Origin: Vicinamibacterales bacterium
GTDB taxonomy: Bacteria; Acidobacteriota; Vicinamibacteria; Vicinamibacterales; UBA2999
Assembly: GCA_030680175.1 (NCBI GenBank)
Contig: JAUXWO010000075.1
Coordinates: 29,249-93,248 of the forward strand
Reading direction: 5' to 3'
DNA: 64,000 bases
Below the pieces are notes generated by a model. It searched no databases. It saw only the letters and a program-made list of their open reading frames with translations, and was not told the DNA's origin. Shown here one piece after another: positions 56,809 through 64,000 of the stretch. A program made the translations under genes and the position numbers. Position 1 is the first letter of the stretch. Each line of letters begins with the position of its first letter.

Positions 56809-57231
56809 ATGTTGATGCCGAAGAAGGTCAAGTATCGGAAACAGCAGCGCGGCCGCATGTGCGGCAAGGCGTGGCGCGGGGGCGCGGTCGCCTTCGGCAC
56901 GTTCGGGCTGAAGGCCCTCGAGCCCTGCTGGCTGACCGACCGTCAGATCGAGGCGGCCCGCGTGGCCATGACGCGCTTCGTCAAGCGCGGCGGCAAGATC
57001 TGGGTGCGCGTGTTCCCGGACAAGCCGGTCACCAAGAAGCCGCAGGAAACGCGCATGGGCAAGGGCAAGGGCGCGCCCGAAGGCTGGGTGTGCGTGATCA
57101 AGCCGGGCCGCATCCTCTTCGAGATGGAGGGCGTGGGCGAGACCGACGCCCGCCGCGCGATGGAACTGGCCGCCGCGAAGCTGCCGATCAAGACGAAGTT
57201 CGCGACGCGGTTCGCTGAGGAGAAGGCGTGA
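56809..57231 (+). CDS. rplP: large ribosomal subunit protein uL16
   Basis: uL16 organises the A-site tRNA region of the large subunit. The 140-residue protein has [20 protein letters not shown] at the N-terminus, [28 protein letters not shown], and the loop [12 protein letters not shown] near residues 83-94 that reaches the tRNA. ATG at 56809 or 56815 are both possible; the second matches the family length. The stop overlaps the rpmC start as TGATG-type coupling. Confidence 0.97.
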   Translation: MLMPKKVKYRKQQRGRMCGKAWRGGAVAFGTFGLKALEPCWLTDRQIEAARVAMTRFVKRGGKIWVRVFPDKPVTKKPQETRMGKGKGAPEGWVCVIKPGRILFEMEGVGETDARRAMELAAAKLPIKTKFATRFAEEKA

Positions 57232-57419
57232 TGAAGGCGACCGAACTGCGCGAGCTCGAGGCCGAGGAACTCCGGATCCGCGAGCGTGATCTCGAGGACC
57301 AGGTCTTCCGCCTGCGGATTCAGAAGTCGATGGGGCAGCTCGAAGCCCCGCGGAAGGTGCGCGACGCCCGCAAGGATCTGGCGCGCGTGAAGACCATCCT
57401 CAGAGAGAAGGCGAACTAG
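57231..57419 (+). CDS. rpmC: large ribosomal subunit protein uL29
   Basis: This 62-residue all-helical protein lies near the tunnel exit. It shows KATELRELEAEELRIRERDLEDQVFRLRIQKSMGQLEAP and RDARKDLARVKTILRE, the usual two-helix pattern. The ATG shares its first base with the rplP stop; a GTG one codon earlier (57228) is an alternative. It is followed two bases later by rpsQ. Confidence 0.95.
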   Translation: MKATELRELEAEELRIRERDLEDQVFRLRIQKSMGQLEAPRKVRDARKDLARVKTILREKAN

Positions 57420-57421
57420 CC

Positions 57422-57676
57422 ATGGCGGCGAAGACGGAACTGCTGGGCGTGGTCGTGAGCGACCGCATGCAGAAGAGCGTGGTGGTGTCGATCGAGCGGA
57501 AGGTGCCGCACCCGGTCTACGGGAAGATTCAGAAGCGCACCTCCCGGTTCATCGCCCACAACGAGAACGACGAGGCGAAGAAGGGCGACCGCGTGGCGAT
57601 CGTCGAGACGCGGCCCATGAGCGCGCGGAAGCGGTGGACGGTGACGCGCGTCATCGAACGCGCCGCCCAGGTCTAG
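57422..57676 (+). CDS. rpsQ: small ribosomal subunit protein uS17
   Basis: This OB-fold protein is an early binder of 16S rRNA. The 84-residue sequence has LLGVVVSDRMQKSVVVSIERKV, HPVYGKIQKRTSRFIAHNE and KKGDRVAIVETRPMSARKRWTVTRVIE, matching the family along its length. It follows rpmC by two bases and precedes rplN by 39. Confidence 0.97.
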   Translation: MAAKTELLGVVVSDRMQKSVVVSIERKVPHPVYGKIQKRTSRFIAHNENDEAKKGDRVAIVETRPMSARKRWTVTRVIERAAQV

Positions 57677-57715
57677 CGCCGACACGCTGCAGCGAAGAAC
57701 GACGGAGCACTCGCC

Positions 57716-58084
57716 ATGATTCAGATGCGCACCATTCTCGACGTCGCCGACAACTCGGGGGCACGGAAACTCTCCGTGATCAACCCGATCGGCGGCGCGA
57801 CCGGCCGCTACGCGCGGCTCGGGGACATCGTCACCGCCGCGGTGAAGGAAGCCACGCCGGAGTCGAACGTGAAGAAGGGACAGGTCGTCAAGGCGGTGAT
57901 CGTCCGGACCCGCAAGGAGCACCGCCGGCGCGACGGCAGCTACATCCGGTTCGACCGCAACGCCGCCGTCCTGGTCAACGACCAGGGCGAGCCGGTGGGC
58001 ACCCGCGTCTTCGGCCCTGTGGCCCGCGAACTGCGCGAGCGGCGCTTCATGAAGATCGTCTCGCTCGCGCCGGAGGTCCTGTAG
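57716..58084 (+). CDS. rplN: large ribosomal subunit protein uL14
   Basis: uL14 forms an intersubunit bridge and binds the silencing factor RsfS. The 122-residue protein begins [20 protein letters not shown] and shows [65 protein letters not shown] and [11 protein letters not shown]. Length and sequence are standard. GACGGAGCA lies upstream of the ATG. It opens the spc-type part of the operon. Confidence 0.97.
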   Translation: MIQMRTILDVADNSGARKLSVINPIGGATGRYARLGDIVTAAVKEATPESNVKKGQVVKAVIVRTRKEHRRRDGSYIRFDRNAAVLVNDQGEPVGTRVFGPVARELRERRFMKIVSLAPEVL

Positions 58085-58089
58085 ACATC

Positions 58090-58422
58090 ATGGCCAAAGG
58101 GCTGACTGCAATTCGGAAGAACGACACGGTGCTGGTGCGCGCCGGCCGCGACCGCGGCAAGCGCGGACGCGTGCTCCGCGTGCTGCCCGAGAAGGGCCGC
58201 GTGGTGGTGGAGGGCGTGAACCTCATCAAGCGCCACACCCGCCCCAACCCGCAGAAGAACGTCAAGGGCGGCATCGTCGAGCGCGAAGCGCCGATCCACG
58301 CCTCGAACGTCATGCTGGTCGACCCGGACACGAACGAGCCGACGCGGATCGGCCACAAGTTCCTGGCCGACGGCCACAAGGTGCGCATCAGCCGCAAGAG
58401 CGGCGCAGTGGTGGACAAATGA
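58090..58422 (+). CDS. rplX: large ribosomal subunit protein uL24
   Basis: uL24 initiates large-subunit assembly and has a KOW domain ([37 protein letters not shown], split at normal loops). It is 110 residues. The ATG is five bases after the rplN stop, and its own stop overlaps rplE (ATGA). The frame continues upstream through rplN but only as a shadow. Confidence 0.97.
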   Translation: MAKGLTAIRKNDTVLVRAGRDRGKRGRVLRVLPEKGRVVVEGVNLIKRHTRPNPQKNVKGGIVEREAPIHASNVMLVDPDTNEPTRIGHKFLADGHKVRISRKSGAVVDK

Positions 58423-58961
58423 GCCGCTTGAAAGACAAGTACGAGCAGGAAGTGAAGCCGGCCCTGACCAAGGAGTTCGGCTACCGCAATGTCATGGCCG
58501 TGCCCAAGGTCACCAAGGTGGTGATCAACATGGGCCTCGGCGAGGCGACGCAGAACGCGAAGATCGTCGACGTGGCCGCCGACGAGCTCGCGCGGATCGC
58601 GGGCCAGAAGGCCGCCGTGCGCCGCGCGCGCAAGTCGGTCGCGCAGTTCAAGGTGCGCGAGGGCCAGCCCATCGGCGCCATGGTGACGCTGCGCGGGTCG
58701 CGGATGTACGAGTTCCTCGACCGCCTCGTCAGCATTGCGCTGCCCCGCGTCCGCGACTTCCGCGGCATCTCGCCGCGCGGCTTCGACGGGCGCGGCAACT
58801 ACACGCTGGGCCTCCGGGATCAGCTGAACTTTCTCGAGATCGACTACCTCAAGGTCGACAAGGCCCGCGGCATGAACGTGTGCGTGGTGACGACGGCGAA
58901 GACGGATGAGGAAGCCCGGAAGCTGCTCCAGCTGATGGGTATGCCGTTCCGCACCAACTAG
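58419..58961 (+). CDS. rplE: large ribosomal subunit protein uL5
   Basis: uL5 binds 5S rRNA and contacts P-site tRNA. The 180-residue protein shows [72 protein letters not shown] and [11 protein letters not shown], all conserved. It overlaps rplX by four bases and precedes rpsN by nineteen, in the standard rplN-X-E-rpsN-H order. Confidence 0.97.
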   Translation: MSRLKDKYEQEVKPALTKEFGYRNVMAVPKVTKVVINMGLGEATQNAKIVDVAADELARIAGQKAAVRRARKSVAQFKVREGQPIGAMVTLRGSRMYEFLDRLVSIALPRVRDFRGISPRGFDGRGNYTLGLRDQLNFLEIDYLKVDKARGMNVCVVTTAKTDEEARKLLQLMGMPFRTN

Positions 58962-58980
58962 GCGAGGGGACCGAATCGCA

Positions 58981-59166
58981 ATGGCTACGACCGCCAAGAT
59001 CGCCAAAGAGAACAAAGCGCCCAAGTTCAAGGTGCGCCTGCGCAACCGGTGCCGCCGCTGCGGCCGCCCGCGGGCGTTCCTCCGGAAGTTCGCGCTCTGC
59101 CGCCTCTGCTTCCGCGAGCTCGCGCTCACGGGCGACGTGGCCGGGGTGACGAAGAGTTCGTGGTAG
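58981..59166 (+). CDS. rpsN: small ribosomal subunit protein uS14, zinc-binding type Z
   Basis: This is the short (61-residue) zinc form of uS14 with C24, C27, C40 and C43 ([20 protein letters not shown]) and the C-terminal [11 protein letters not shown]. It binds 16S rRNA in the head. Together with the zinc forms of bL33 and bS18, it shows that this genome keeps C+ versions at least for these operonic copies. It follows rplE by 19 bases. Confidence 0.96.
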   Translation: MATTAKIAKENKAPKFKVRLRNRCRRCGRPRAFLRKFALCRLCFRELALTGDVAGVTKSSW

Positions 59167-59236
59167 GGCCGGCGCGGTGGCGCGCGGCGTGCGGCCAGGC
59201 GGCCGCAGACCCGCGGGCCCGGTGCCAGCCGCGCTG

Positions 59237-59264
59237 AATGCCGACAGCTGAAAGCCGAGAGCAA
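59237..59264. repeat. ANAGCYG-family heptads before rpsH
   Basis: AATGCCG, ACAGCTG, AAAGCCG and AGAGCAA are followed by GACAT and the rpsH ATG. Confidence 0.8.
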
Positions 59265-59269
59265 GACAT

Positions 59270-59683
59270 ATGACCGACCCGATCGCCGACATGCTCACCC
59301 GGATCCGCAACGCCGTGTCCTCGCGCCACCCGCGCGTGGACATGCCGGCGTCGAAGTTGAAGGCCGAGATCGCGCGGATCCTCCAGGACGAGGGCTACAT
59401 CGCGGGCTTCAAGCTCGTCGACGGGCCGCCCGAACGGCCCGGCCGCATGGCGAAGCCGCTCATCCGGCTGCTGCTCAAGTACGGGCCCGGCGGGGAGCGC
59501 GTGATCACGGGCATCACGCGCGTGAGCCGGCCCGGCCGCCGCGTCTACACCGCGTCCGGTGAGGTGCCGCACGTGCTCGGCGGCCTCGGCGTCTCGATCC
59601 TCACGACCTCGCGGGGCGTGATGACGGGCCGCGCGGCGCAGAAGGCGGGCGTCGGCGGCGAGGTGCTCTGCAACGTCTGGTAA
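59270..59683 (+). CDS. rpsH: small ribosomal subunit protein uS8
   Basis: uS8 binds the central domain of 16S rRNA and in E. coli represses the spc operon. The 137-residue protein begins [15 protein letters not shown] and has [32 protein letters not shown] and the C-terminal [30 protein letters not shown]. All are standard. The 103-base gap to rpsN ends in heptads. Confidence 0.97.
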   Translation: MTDPIADMLTRIRNAVSSRHPRVDMPASKLKAEIARILQDEGYIAGFKLVDGPPERPGRMAKPLIRLLLKYGPGGERVITGITRVSRPGRRVYTASGEVPHVLGGLGVSILTTSRGVMTGRAAQKAGVGGEVLCNVW

Positions 59684-59701
59684 TGGCGGGGCGGCGGGAT
59701 C

Positions 59702-59771
59702 GGGGACCGGGGACCAGGGCCGTGGACGCATCGCGCGTCCCCCCAGTTCGCGGCGCCTGGTCCCGGGTCCC
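59702..59771. repeat. GGGGACC heptads with an inverted partner before rplF
   Basis: GGGGACC, GGGGACC and AGG (59702-59718) face CCTGGTCCCGGGTCCC (59756-59771), a close inverted match around a 37-base loop. This nearly fills the rpsH-rplF gap. Confidence 0.7.
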
Positions 59772-59786
59772 TGCGGGGTATTGAAC

Positions 59787-60323
59787 ATGTCGCGTATTGG
59801 CAAGAAACCGATTCCGATTCCGAAGGGCGTCACCGTCAAGGTGGACGGCCCCGTGGTGGACGTGAAGGGCCCGAAGGGCCAGATGCGTCAGGCCGTGCCC
59901 CCCGGGATCCTCATCGCCGTCGAGGACGGCACCGTGGTCGCGCGCCGCGAAAGCGAGGCGCGCGAGCTCGGCAAGTTCCACGGCCTGGCGCGCAGCCTGG
60001 TGGCCAACGCCGTGCTCGGCGTCGCCGAGGGCTGGAAGCGCGAGCTCGACATCGTCGGCGTCGGCTACCGCGCCGAGGTGAAGGGCAAGCAGGTGCATCT
60101 GGCCCTGGGCTACTCGCATCCGGTGGTGTTCGACGTGCCCACGGGGATCGAGGTCGCCATCGAGAAGCAGACGCACATCACGGTGACCGGCGTCGACCGG
60201 CAGCTCGTCGGCCAGGTGGCCGCGAACCTGCGGCGCCTGCGCAAGCCCGACCCGTACCAGCAGAAGGGCGTGCGCTACACCGGGGAAGTGCTGAAGAAGA
60301 AGGCCGGAAAGACGGGAGCCTAG
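59787..60323 (+). CDS. rplF: large ribosomal subunit protein uL6
   Basis: uL6 sits by the sarcin-ricin loop where translation GTPases act. The 178-residue protein begins MSRIGKKPIPIPKGV and has two related domains; VVDVKGPKGQMRQAVP, VGVGYRAEVKGKQVHLALGYSHPV and ITVTGVDRQLVGQVAANLRRLRKPDPYQQKGVRY support it. A TTG two codons earlier is less likely than the ATG. An inverted GGGGACC repeat precedes it. Confidence 0.97.
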   Translation: MSRIGKKPIPIPKGVTVKVDGPVVDVKGPKGQMRQAVPPGILIAVEDGTVVARRESEARELGKFHGLARSLVANAVLGVAEGWKRELDIVGVGYRAEVKGKQVHLALGYSHPVVFDVPTGIEVAIEKQTHITVTGVDRQLVGQVAANLRRLRKPDPYQQKGVRYTGEVLKKKAGKTGA

Positions 60324-60326
60324 GCG

Positions 60327-60701
60327 ATGAAGGTCACGACGAGAGACGAGCGCCGGCAGCGCATCAAGTACCGCATCCGCAAGCGCGTGCGGGGCACCGA
60401 GGCGCGTCCGCGGCTGAGCGTGTTCCGCAGCGTGTCGCACATCTACGTGCAGGTGATCGACGACATGGCGGGGGCGACGCTGGCGGCGGCGTCGACGACG
60501 GAGCCGTCGGTCAAGGCGCAGCTCGGCGGCGAGGCGCGCGGCGGCAACGCGAAGGGCGCCGCGCTCATCGGCAAGGTGATTGCCGAGCGGCTGAAGGAGA
60601 AGGGCGTGACGCGGGTCGTGTTTGACCGCAACGGCTTCCTCTATCACGGCCGGGTGCGCGCGGTGGCGGAAGCCGCGCGCGAGGCCGGGCTCGAGTTCTA
60701 G
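60327..60701 (+). CDS. rplR: large ribosomal subunit protein uL18
   Basis: uL18 binds 5S rRNA. The 124-residue protein shows an arginine-rich N-terminus ([27 protein letters not shown], broken at normal places), [20 protein letters not shown] and [27 protein letters not shown]. It starts three bases after rplF and precedes rpsE by 32 bases. The length is slightly above the usual 116-122. Confidence 0.97.
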   Translation: MKVTTRDERRQRIKYRIRKRVRGTEARPRLSVFRSVSHIYVQVIDDMAGATLAAASTTEPSVKAQLGGEARGGNAKGAALIGKVIAERLKEKGVTRVVFDRNGFLYHGRVRAVAEAAREAGLEF

Positions 60702-60733
60702 CACGCAGGCAACACAGGCACAGCGAGAAGCCA

Positions 60734-61267
60734 ATGATCCGGACACGTGAAAAAATCGACGCAGGGCAGCTCGACATCAAGGACACCGTGGTGTCCATCA
60801 ACCGCGTGACCAAGGTGGTCAAGGGCGGCAAGAACCTGAGCTTCAGCGCCCTGGTGGTCGTCGGCGACGGCCACGGCGTGGTGGGCTTCGGCGTCGGGAA
60901 GGCCAAGGAAGTGCCCTCGGCGATCAAGAAGGGCATCGAGGCGGCGAAGAAGAACCTGATCCGCGTCCCGCTGAAGGGCACGTCGATTCCGCACCCGTCG
61001 CTCGGACGGTTCGGCGCGGGCCGCGTGCTGCTGAAGCCGGCGCCCGACGGCACGGGCATCATCGCCGGCGGCGCGGTGCGTGCGGTGGTGGAGTCGGCCG
61101 GCATCTCGAACGTGATGACGAAGTCGCTCGGGTCGCCGAACCCCCACAACGTGGTGCGGGCGACGTTTGATGCGCTGACGCAGCTCAAGGACCCGGCCGC
61201 GGTGGCCCGGCTCCGCGGCCTCGACAGCGTGGATGAGCTGTCCGGCCGCGTGGCCGTGACCGCCTGA
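60734..61267 (+). CDS. rpsE: small ribosomal subunit protein uS5
   Basis: uS5 lies at the mRNA entry site and affects fidelity. The 177-residue protein has [20 protein letters not shown] (the loop hit by spectinomycin-resistance changes), [25 protein letters not shown], the second domain [20 protein letters not shown] and [10 protein letters not shown]. Motifs are normal. It is followed by rpmD after 17 bases. Confidence 0.97.
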   Translation: MIRTREKIDAGQLDIKDTVVSINRVTKVVKGGKNLSFSALVVVGDGHGVVGFGVGKAKEVPSAIKKGIEAAKKNLIRVPLKGTSIPHPSLGRFGAGRVLLKPAPDGTGIIAGGAVRAVVESAGISNVMTKSLGSPNPHNVVRATFDALTQLKDPAAVARLRGLDSVDELSGRVAVTA

Positions 61268-61284
61268 GCGGCGAGGCAGGAGAC

Positions 61285-61476
61285 ATGGCGAAGCAGAAGG
61301 GCAAGACGCTGAAGGTGACGCTCGTGCGGAGCACGATCGGGTTCAATCGGAACCAGGCCGTGGTCGTGCGCGGGCTCGGGCTGCGGCGCATCCGCCACAC
61401 GGTGGAAGTGCCCGATACCGTGGCCACGCGGGGGATGCTGCACAAGGTGCGGCACCTGATCGAGGTCGCGGAGTAG
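61285..61476 (+). CDS. rpmD: large ribosomal subunit protein uL30
   Basis: This 63-residue two-domain alpha/beta protein of the large subunit shows LKVTLVRSTIGFNRNQAVVVRGLGLRRIRHTVEVPDTVATRGMLHKV (continuous family match, here quoted in part only by residues 9-56) and ends LIEVAE. GGCAGGAGAC before the ATG is a good ribosome-binding site. It lies between rpsE and rplO as usual. Confidence 0.95.
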   Translation: MAKQKGKTLKVTLVRSTIGFNRNQAVVVRGLGLRRIRHTVEVPDTVATRGMLHKVRHLIEVAE

Positions 61477-61512
61477 TTCAGACGTGGCGCACGGGCGCCA
61501 AGCGAGCACATC

Positions 61513-61971
61513 ATGGATCTGAGTAATCTCAAGCCCGCCAAGGGCGCGAAGAAGAACAAGAAGCGCGTCGGCCGCGGGCCGGGGTCGGGCAACGGCAAGA
61601 CGGCCGGCCGCGGCCACAAGGGCGCGCAGTCGCGCTCGGGCTTCACGTTCAAGCGCGGGTTCGAGGGCGGCCAGATGCCGCTCCACCGGCGCCTGCCGAA
61701 GCGCGGCTTCACGAACATCTTCCGGTTGGAATACGCCGTCGTGAACCTCGACACGTTGTCGGAGCGGTTCACGGCCGGCACGGTGGTCACGCCGGAGCTG
61801 CTCCGGGAGACCGGCGTGGTCCACGACCGCACGGCGCCGATCAAGGTGCTCGGGCGCGGCGAGGTGGACAAGGCCTTGACGGTGCACGCGCACAAGTTCA
61901 GCGGGACGGCCGCCAGCAAGATCGCCGCGGCCGGCGGCGCCACGACAGTGATTGGGGCGGCGGCCCAGTAG
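61513..61971 (+). CDS. rplO: large ribosomal subunit protein uL15
   Basis: uL15 is an assembly hub of the large subunit. The 152-residue protein has [20 protein letters not shown] at the start, the glycine/arginine-rich extended tail [38 protein letters not shown] and a C-terminal globular domain ending [15 protein letters not shown] ([11 protein letters not shown]). It precedes secY by 21 bases in the standard order. Confidence 0.97.
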   Translation: MDLSNLKPAKGAKKNKKRVGRGPGSGNGKTAGRGHKGAQSRSGFTFKRGFEGGQMPLHRRLPKRGFTNIFRLEYAVVNLDTLSERFTAGTVVTPELLRETGVVHDRTAPIKVLGRGEVDKALTVHAHKFSGTAASKIAAAGGATTVIGAAAQ

Positions 61972-61992
61972 GATCCGCCGCCGGGACATCTC

Positions 61993-63381
<1,389 letters not shown>

Positions 63382-63383
63382 CG

Positions 63384-64000
63384 ATGGCGCTCAACGTCGT
63401 GATGATGGGCCCACCCGGCGCGGGGAAGGGCACGCAGGCGGAGCGCTTCGCGCGTGAACACGGGATCCCGAAGATCTCGACGGGCGACATGCTCCGGGAG
63501 GCCGTCGCCTCCGGCAGCGCGTTCGGGCGCGAGGTCGCGACCGTGATCGACCGCGGTGACCTCGTCGGCGACGACGTGATGATCGGCATCGTGCGCGAGC
63601 GGATCGGCCGGCCCGATGTGAGCCAGGGGTTCGTCCTCGACGGCTTCCCGCGCACGGTGCCCCAGGCGCGGGCGCTCGACGACGCCCTCGCCGACGGCAG
63701 CCCGCTGATCGTCGTCGAGATTCAGGTGCCCGACGAGGAGCTGATCCGGCGCGTGCGCGGCCGGCGGATCTGCGAGACGTGCGGGGCCAGTGCGTCGGCG
63801 TTCGACGGTGACCCGGCCGCCGAGTCGGAGTGCCGCAAGTGCGGCGGCCGGTTCGTCCAGCGGTCCGACGACGGCGAGGATGTGGTGCGGGAGCGGCTGA
63901 AGGTGTACTGGCGGGAGACGCGGCCGATGATCGCCTTCTACCACGAGCGCCCGACGTTCCGCGCGATCAACGGCGCGCAGGCGCCCGAGCAGGTGCGCGC
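63384..64000 (+). CDS. adk: adenylate kinase, 3' partial
   Basis: Adk converts AMP and ATP to two ADP. The visible 205 residues include the P-loop GPPGAGKGT (9-17), the AMP-binding ISTGDMLR (31-38) and GFVLDGFPRT (82-91). The LID domain is the zinc type with C130, C133, C150 and C153. The window ends near the start of the C-terminal helix, so only about a dozen residues are missing. The secY-adk order is standard. Confidence 0.96.
   Translation, partial: MALNVVMMGPPGAGKGTQAERFAREHGIPKISTGDMLREAVASGSAFGREVATVIDRGDLVGDDVMIGIVRERIGRPDVSQGFVLDGFPRTVPQARALDDALADGSPLIVVEIQVPDEELIRRVRGRRICETCGASASAFDGDPAAESECRKCGGRFVQRSDDGEDVVRERLKVYWRETRPMIAFYHERPTFRAINGAQAPEQVR

Overview
The window is GC-rich bacterial core-genome DNA. 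Zinc-binding forms of several ribosomal proteins, an LPS heptose pathway, an MEP isoprenoid pathway with an IspDF fusion, ASPIC/VCBS lipoproteins and a cytochrome b fused to c-type haem domains point to a Gram-negative. My best guess is an Acidobacteriota of the Vicinamibacteria type. That is inference from gene content and order, since no rRNA gene is present.

Layout. 1-2.8 kb (minus strand): an LPS block of a Trm112-like protein, a heptosyltransferase, an O-antigen ligase and a partial hldE. 2.9-10.5 kb: TPR protein, lipoprotein, ispE, tRNA-Gln, prs, rplY, pth, rpsF, rpsR and rplI, ending in a perfect terminator-like palindrome. 10.6-23 kb: dnaB, alr, ilvE, radA, a PIN-TRAM protein, plsC, a B3/B4-domain protein, ispDF, gltX and rlmB. 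23.1-37.6 kb: tRNA-Thr, Tyr, Gly and Thr, then tuf, rpmG, tRNA-Trp, secE, nusG, rplKAJL and rpoBC. This is the E. coli thrU-tyrU-glyT-thrT-tufB-secE-nusG-rplKAJL-rpoBC order with rpmG and tRNA-Trp added. 37.8-48.7 kb: eight genes that separate rpoC from rpsL: a cobalamin-type radical SAM protein, a VCBS lipoprotein, a TauE/SafE permease, a response regulator and sensor kinase, a TPR protein, a Rieske protein and cytochrome b/c. 48.7-64 kb: rpsL, rpsG and fusA run straight into the whole S10/spc/alpha-type series (rpsJ to secY and a partial adk). No tuf lies between fusA and rpsJ.

The most striking feature is not a gene. Most of the longer gaps are filled with degenerate short tandem repeats, mainly of exact 7-base period (others 8 or 9). 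They belong to several sequence families, each with a fixed core and one or two freely varying positions. They run up to start codons (gltX, rlmB, rpsG, rpsJ, rplD, rpsS, rpsH, fusA, rplP), follow stop codons (rplJ, fusA, rplC, rlmB), enter coding ends (the heptosyltransferase tail, the response-regulator stop) and often occur as two inverted arms forming potential giant hairpins. One family can form G-quadruplexes. A 9-base array lies in frame inside alr just before the catalytic lysine. Heptameric repeats are known in cyanobacteria (STRR sequences). I cannot say whether these families have been described.

Two core proteins are also odd. RpoB carries an eight-cysteine zinc-ribbon-like insertion near its N-terminus, and EF-Tu has a rebuilt switch I and KKVD in place of the NKxD guanine-specificity motif.
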